Below, piece after piece: positions 4,501 to 6,727 of a stretch of DNA of 6,727 nucleotides. The position numbers were made by a program, and so were the translations under genes. The notes beneath the pieces are model-generated. The model was not told where the DNA came from. It was given only the letters and a program-made list of their open reading frames with translations, and ran no database searches. Numbering within the stretch: the stretch's first letter is position 1; the number at the start of each line of letters is the position of its first letter. The stretch comes from Oligoflexia bacterium (GTDB taxonomy: Bacteria; Bdellovibrionota; UBA1018). The stretch lies in NCBI GenBank assembly GCA_025352185.1, contig JANXTV010000252.1:1-6727 (forward strand). Direction: 5' to 3'.

Positions 4501-6727
4501 AGACCCTTCTTATTTTCCTCGAGCTTTTTCGCCGCGCGGACCGGATCCACGTACTTACCGGGTTCGGCGAGTGCCTTAATGAATTCGGCGTAGGCTTTCT
4601 TCGCCGACGGAATGATGACCGCTTCCAGCGCGTCGCGCTTTGCCTCCGCTTCCTTATTCGCCGGATTCGAGCATTCTTCCGGGGTAAGATCCTTACCTTC
4701 ACCGCTCGCAACTTTTCGATCTTTCTTTCGGGATTTTACCTTACCCGCAGAAACCAGTTTCGTTTGGCATTTCGGGGCTTCATTCGGTGTTCCCCCCGGA
4801 TCCGATTTTTGGAGCGCAGTCGCCATCTCGCCGAAAAGTTTATCGATTCCACGCATGACGACGGGGTTACTGGCGATCTTCGAAGTCCGACTCGGTTCGA
4901 CGTAATTTGTCCCCTTATTACTTGCGCTTAAGACGACGTCGATTTTCTTTCTGAAAAAACTCGCGAGTTGGTCGGGAGTTTCGGGAAGAATCAGGTCGGT
5001 CATCCCCTTCTCGCGCGCGAGAGTTCGGTAGGGCGCGAACCCGGTATATTCTTTCGGATCTTTTGGGTCCTTCGGCTCGGGAAACGCGTAATAGGGCTGT
5101 CCCGGTCCGGAATATTCCGTCGCGGGAGTTCCCCGATGCCAGTGCGCCTGCACTTCGTCTTCGAGAGCCTTCTGAATTTTCTCCGCCTGTTTACGGATGA
5201 TCACTCCTCGAGCACCGATGGCCGCCACCGGCATGAGTGCGGATGAATAGAGATCGTACCGTTTTTGGTCCGTCGTCCATTGATACCCGATGCCGGCCGG
5301 CTTTCCATTCGACGTCGGAATATCGAGACCGAGTTTTTCCTGAAGGGCGGAGTAGATGTGCTTCGCTTGGGCGATTTTCCACTCGTGCTCACGCGGCGCC
5401 ATGTATTCTTCGACGGTTTGGGCCGCCCGTTGCATGGAGGCCGGCAAATTCGTTTCGGGATAATGTTGAACGACGGTCGACGCCTCGGTCGCGTCGCTGT
5501 CCGAATACATATTCGTCTTCGGAATATCGATCGTTTTTGTATATTCGTGCGCGGCTTTCCACAGCGAAGAAATGAGGTAAAGCTTTCGGAGTTCGAACGC
5601 CCGGTCCGCGTATCTCAGCGAAACCGCCGTCATTGATAAATCATCGGCCGGAAGATTAGACGCGTGGAACGCTTCGTAAGCGTTAAATCGACTGTAGTCG
5701 CTATCTTTCGGAGCCGCCGCTTCTTCGATCATGGGATCGCGCGACCAGCGTGCCTCTTCGCGTCCCCGAAGGGCCTTAGAGAACATCGTCTTTAAATCCG
5801 AAATGAGCGCCTTCGAATCGATCGTCGCTTCGGCCTCGGTCTTCCCTGCGGGAACTACCTTATAGGCGGGGAGCGTATCCGTCTGAAAGTCAGCATATTC
5901 GTAGACGTAGGCCGCGAAGAGTTCCGCGTACTCGTCATCGCTGAGGAGCGGCTTATCGATCGTCGCCTTAATCGCGGCGTCCCGGCCGAGTTCCATGAGA
6001 TCGGTATGACGATCTTCCTGCCAGAGGTCAGAATAAGCGTCGAGATCGTTCACACTCCCGCGTCTCGGGAGGCGAAAGGAAACGAGATCCTCCGCGCACG
6101 CATTAATCGACTCGTCTTTTAACGAAAGCGATACGTAGCGTCGCTCGTCTTCCGACATATGGAAGGCAAAATTCGGGTCCAACTCAAACTTTTCCGGGGG
6201 AAGCGCCTTCCCGTCTTTTCCGAGTTTCGGGGGCTCCATTTTAATTTTTGAGAAATCGAGCTTTACGGGCTTTCGTTCGTCGTACATCCCGTGGGTGATC
6301 TTCACTTCGTTGATCGCCGCGTTTGCCATTCGACGAATCGCCCACCGATTCGACATCGCTTCCCGGATACCCGAGAATTGAATCATCTTCATGTACTCTT
6401 CTTTAGAGTTTGGCTCGGATATGGCTGCGAATTCAGCCTTCTGCTTTTCGAAGGAATTCATGAAAACTTCAACCTGGCTGTAGCGCCCCTGTTCGTCCCG
6501 GACGTGGCGTAGATTAAATTTCTTATTCGTATTCGCGTCCGTAAAGAGGTTCTGGGCCACTTCATTACTGACTTTAATATTTAGAAAATCATACTTATCC
6601 GGATGAAAGGCCCGCGCACCGCTCGCCGCGATGGCATCCTTATTACGCGCATTAAAGCGTTCGAAATCCCTTTTGGCGGCATAACGAAGTCCGGCTTTCG
6701 AAAACATGCCGGTCGGCAGGAGCGCGC
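1503..6727 (-). CDS. Giant unrecognised protein with central hydrophobic block, 5' end outside window
   Basis: One uninterrupted frame gives 1,734 residues from the ATG at 6707. It stays open upstream to the window edge (ALLPTG precedes that Met), and no Shine-Dalgarno sequence precedes the ATG. The true start is therefore probably outside, and numbering here is from M6707. I recognise no family. Residues 1-1050 are charged and largely helical, with a linker PEPKDPKDPKEY (543-554), a basic loop (656-665) between C647 and C679, a Lys/Glu/Ala coiled-coil-like stretch (685-813) and a Trp-rich patch (870-888). Hydrophobic segments lie at about 1055-1074, 1083-1105, 1108-1144 and 1192-1214, which suggests membrane insertion. 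Residues 1215-1690 are again helical and charged, and the tail (1691-1734) is Pro/Lys/Glu-rich. An imperfect duplication lies at 1607-1675. Only five cysteines occur in total. It could be an envelope-spanning, secreted or toxin-delivery protein. The reading frame is certain, the function is not. Confidence 0.9.
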   Translation of the reverse strand, partial: ALLPTGMFSKAGLRYAAKRDFERFNARNKDAIAASGARAFHPDKYDFLNIKVSNEVAQNLFTDANTNKKFNLRHVRDEQGRYSQVEVFMNSFEKQKAEFAAISEPNSKEEYMKMIQFSGIREAMSNRWAIRRMANAAINEVKITHGMYDERKPVKLDFSKIKMEPPKLGKDGKALPPEKFELDPNFAFHMSEDERRYVSLSLKDESINACAEDLVSFRLPRRGSVNDLDAYSDLWQEDRHTDLMELGRDAAIKATIDKPLLSDDEYAELFAAYVYEYADFQTDTLPAYKVVPAGKTEAEATIDSKALISDLKTMFSKALRGREEARWSRDPMIEEAAAPKDSDYSRFNAYEAFHASNLPADDLSMTAVSLRYADRAFELRKLYLISSLWKAAHEYTKTIDIPKTNMYSDSDATEASTVVQHYPETNLPASMQRAAQTVEEYMAPREHEWKIAQAKHIYSALQEKLGLDIPTSNGKPAGIGYQWTTDQKRYDLYSSALMPVAAIGARGVIIRKQAEKIQKALEDEVQAHWHRGTPATEYSGPGQPYYAFPEPKDPKDPKEYTGFAPYRTLAREKGMTDLILPETPDQLASFFRKKIDVVLSASNKGTNYVEPSRTSKIASNPVVMRGIDKLFGEMATALQKSDPGGTPNEAPKCQTKLVSAGKVKSRKKDRKVASGEGKDLTPEECSNPANKEAEAKRDALEAVIIPSAKKAYAEFIKALAEPGKYVDPVRAAKKLEENKKGLEKFSADFQKNMPRAVQDNLSIRNVNPNILRLQEEEKRRFDASPEEVKKRTDQAVADAKAKKDYEAAEKQKAADKITKGYFRPGRDKSLDVTGGELYLASEAERKEARALYREALAILGIAEEATAGVVGEEANWGFRRQGNHYIPNWIVDWVGTEHILKEKQPKVRLLERMVGTVSDQLAMGKVLVQESIARGPILQLQATGNWKKTEKDVPILLEKLAGAFSLKNQWGDGSGYQVLFKRTLAAAAKNDVGKIELFCRADLKNYHHNDDFTTMYKSLSGIRGMYATDEKYKAWDEEIRKSSRSWGEQILEDYIDPHQTFLMVAMIVLGIAQIAFTLGAGTPAVAVELAAMTGLSSVAATATTLTVEIAFRKIGMWVGNFICLQGVGNFGAISFIFYTQSALMGYTYFYKLPPQMGFTSQLANSRIQNMKEGRLAGVSMVDRERMHQQIEELNGGRIGAIMAGVGEIAQFGIFSYPGILRTFGVTARKAVMRTFARTADKTVLDAVVSKSLSDSVRTAMKEKRGFVAGLEDWWKATGRVAIAKLGRVVVVKGTTETRVALREALITRLANGWLSDPVKLKEFYTLLRKERVEELMRLFDAADEQTGRALAKQLAEKPLTDLFEVENEGRRLAEEVIAKAKADGEDQAFTLVYRQEKEAELIAQVKNDELGKSSWSQRRLEASAAAKRAKAETAAADIAVLDKYLENLEKIPQLPGKPGTLPFLQSLSDSDIALHQVYFDKKFFFFEKSPAFRGAFNKAARKKIREAIKDYKYLSEDWEKVANVRAKAIARLYHEGSVGLFIDPKTGEFDKLYVKDFEENPEEYVVNTIRIRSKKAPKSIGELGEIEAKKRTEEEIDKALRADKVYRDARKLPPATEAERKAIANKTRVDYAVRHTVSEDAFQRKQAKRPKATPEERMRLESYVRYSVQQQIQAEETKALKKVERAVKRADEKAQQSAPPKAAKISAPKKRKPTSEEVSPEEVPPEGAPSYGVPLNPDDF
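1552..1566. repeat. Perfect inverted repeat GGAGGAA-C-TTCCTCC near the convergent junction
   Basis: Seven-base arms around a single central base lie 45 bases beyond the plus-strand stop, within the proline-rich tail codons of the giant gene. In RNA it could form a five-pair stem with an AACTT loop. No T-run follows on the plus strand, so it is not a standard Rho-independent terminator. It may just be a by-product of Pro and Glu codons. Confidence 0.35.
2261..2285 (-). repeat. Homopolymer cluster inside the giant gene
   Basis: Within 25 bases there are T6 (2261-2266), A5 (2272-2276) and T6 (2280-2285). On the coding strand they specify KKFFFFEK (residues 1475-1482). It is the most marked AT-homopolymer cluster I see in the gene. 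Single-base slippage here would truncate or shift the last 250 or so residues. In this copy the frame is intact. Confidence 0.5.

Noticed and set aside
4404..4931. A 175-codon open frame on the plus strand
   Set aside because: It lies wholly antisense to the giant gene, has an Arg/Phe/Leu-heavy composition typical of a shadow frame, and has no convincing ribosome binding site. The opposite strand gives a far longer, protein-like frame.

Overview
The window looks like part of the chromosome of a Gram-negative bacterium with balanced to slightly GC-rich composition. The pointers are a Sec signal peptide on one product, Shine-Dalgarno motifs and a sigma70-type promoter. The DksA/TraR-like protein at the left edge, with its degenerate zinc finger (CEET and EPIE..RL.ALPWTRLSVEGAE-type wording), resembles versions I associate with Bdellovibrionota and some spirochaetes. 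That taxonomic hint is weak inference. There are no RNA genes, CRISPR arrays, insertion sequences or attachment sites that I can see.

Layout, left to right. (1) Positions 1-331, minus strand: a DksA/TraR-family regulator, cut by the window edge at its C-terminus. (2) Positions 332-639: a 308-base divergent intergenic region. It holds the regulator's ribosome binding site, two short inverted repeats, spaced A-tracts, and a good sigma70 promoter with ribosome binding site for the next gene. (3) Positions 640-1506, plus strand: an unrecognised secreted, beta-rich protein of 288 residues. It contains an uncharged, strictly alternating stretch that resembles a membrane-inserting beta-hairpin. (4) Positions 1503-6727, minus strand: a giant unrecognised gene of more than 1,734 codons, open through the right edge. 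Its product is mostly charged and helical, with one block of hydrophobic segments around residues 1055-1214 and a Pro/Lys/Glu-rich tail. It fills 78% of the window.

The secreted-protein gene and the giant gene meet tail to tail, and their stop codons overlap by four bases (CTAA). I see no intrinsic terminator at the junction, so each transcript probably runs into the antisense of the other. The sequence does not show that the two proteins act together. The secreted protein and the giant membrane-linked protein are the two items that could represent something undescribed. I assign neither a function.
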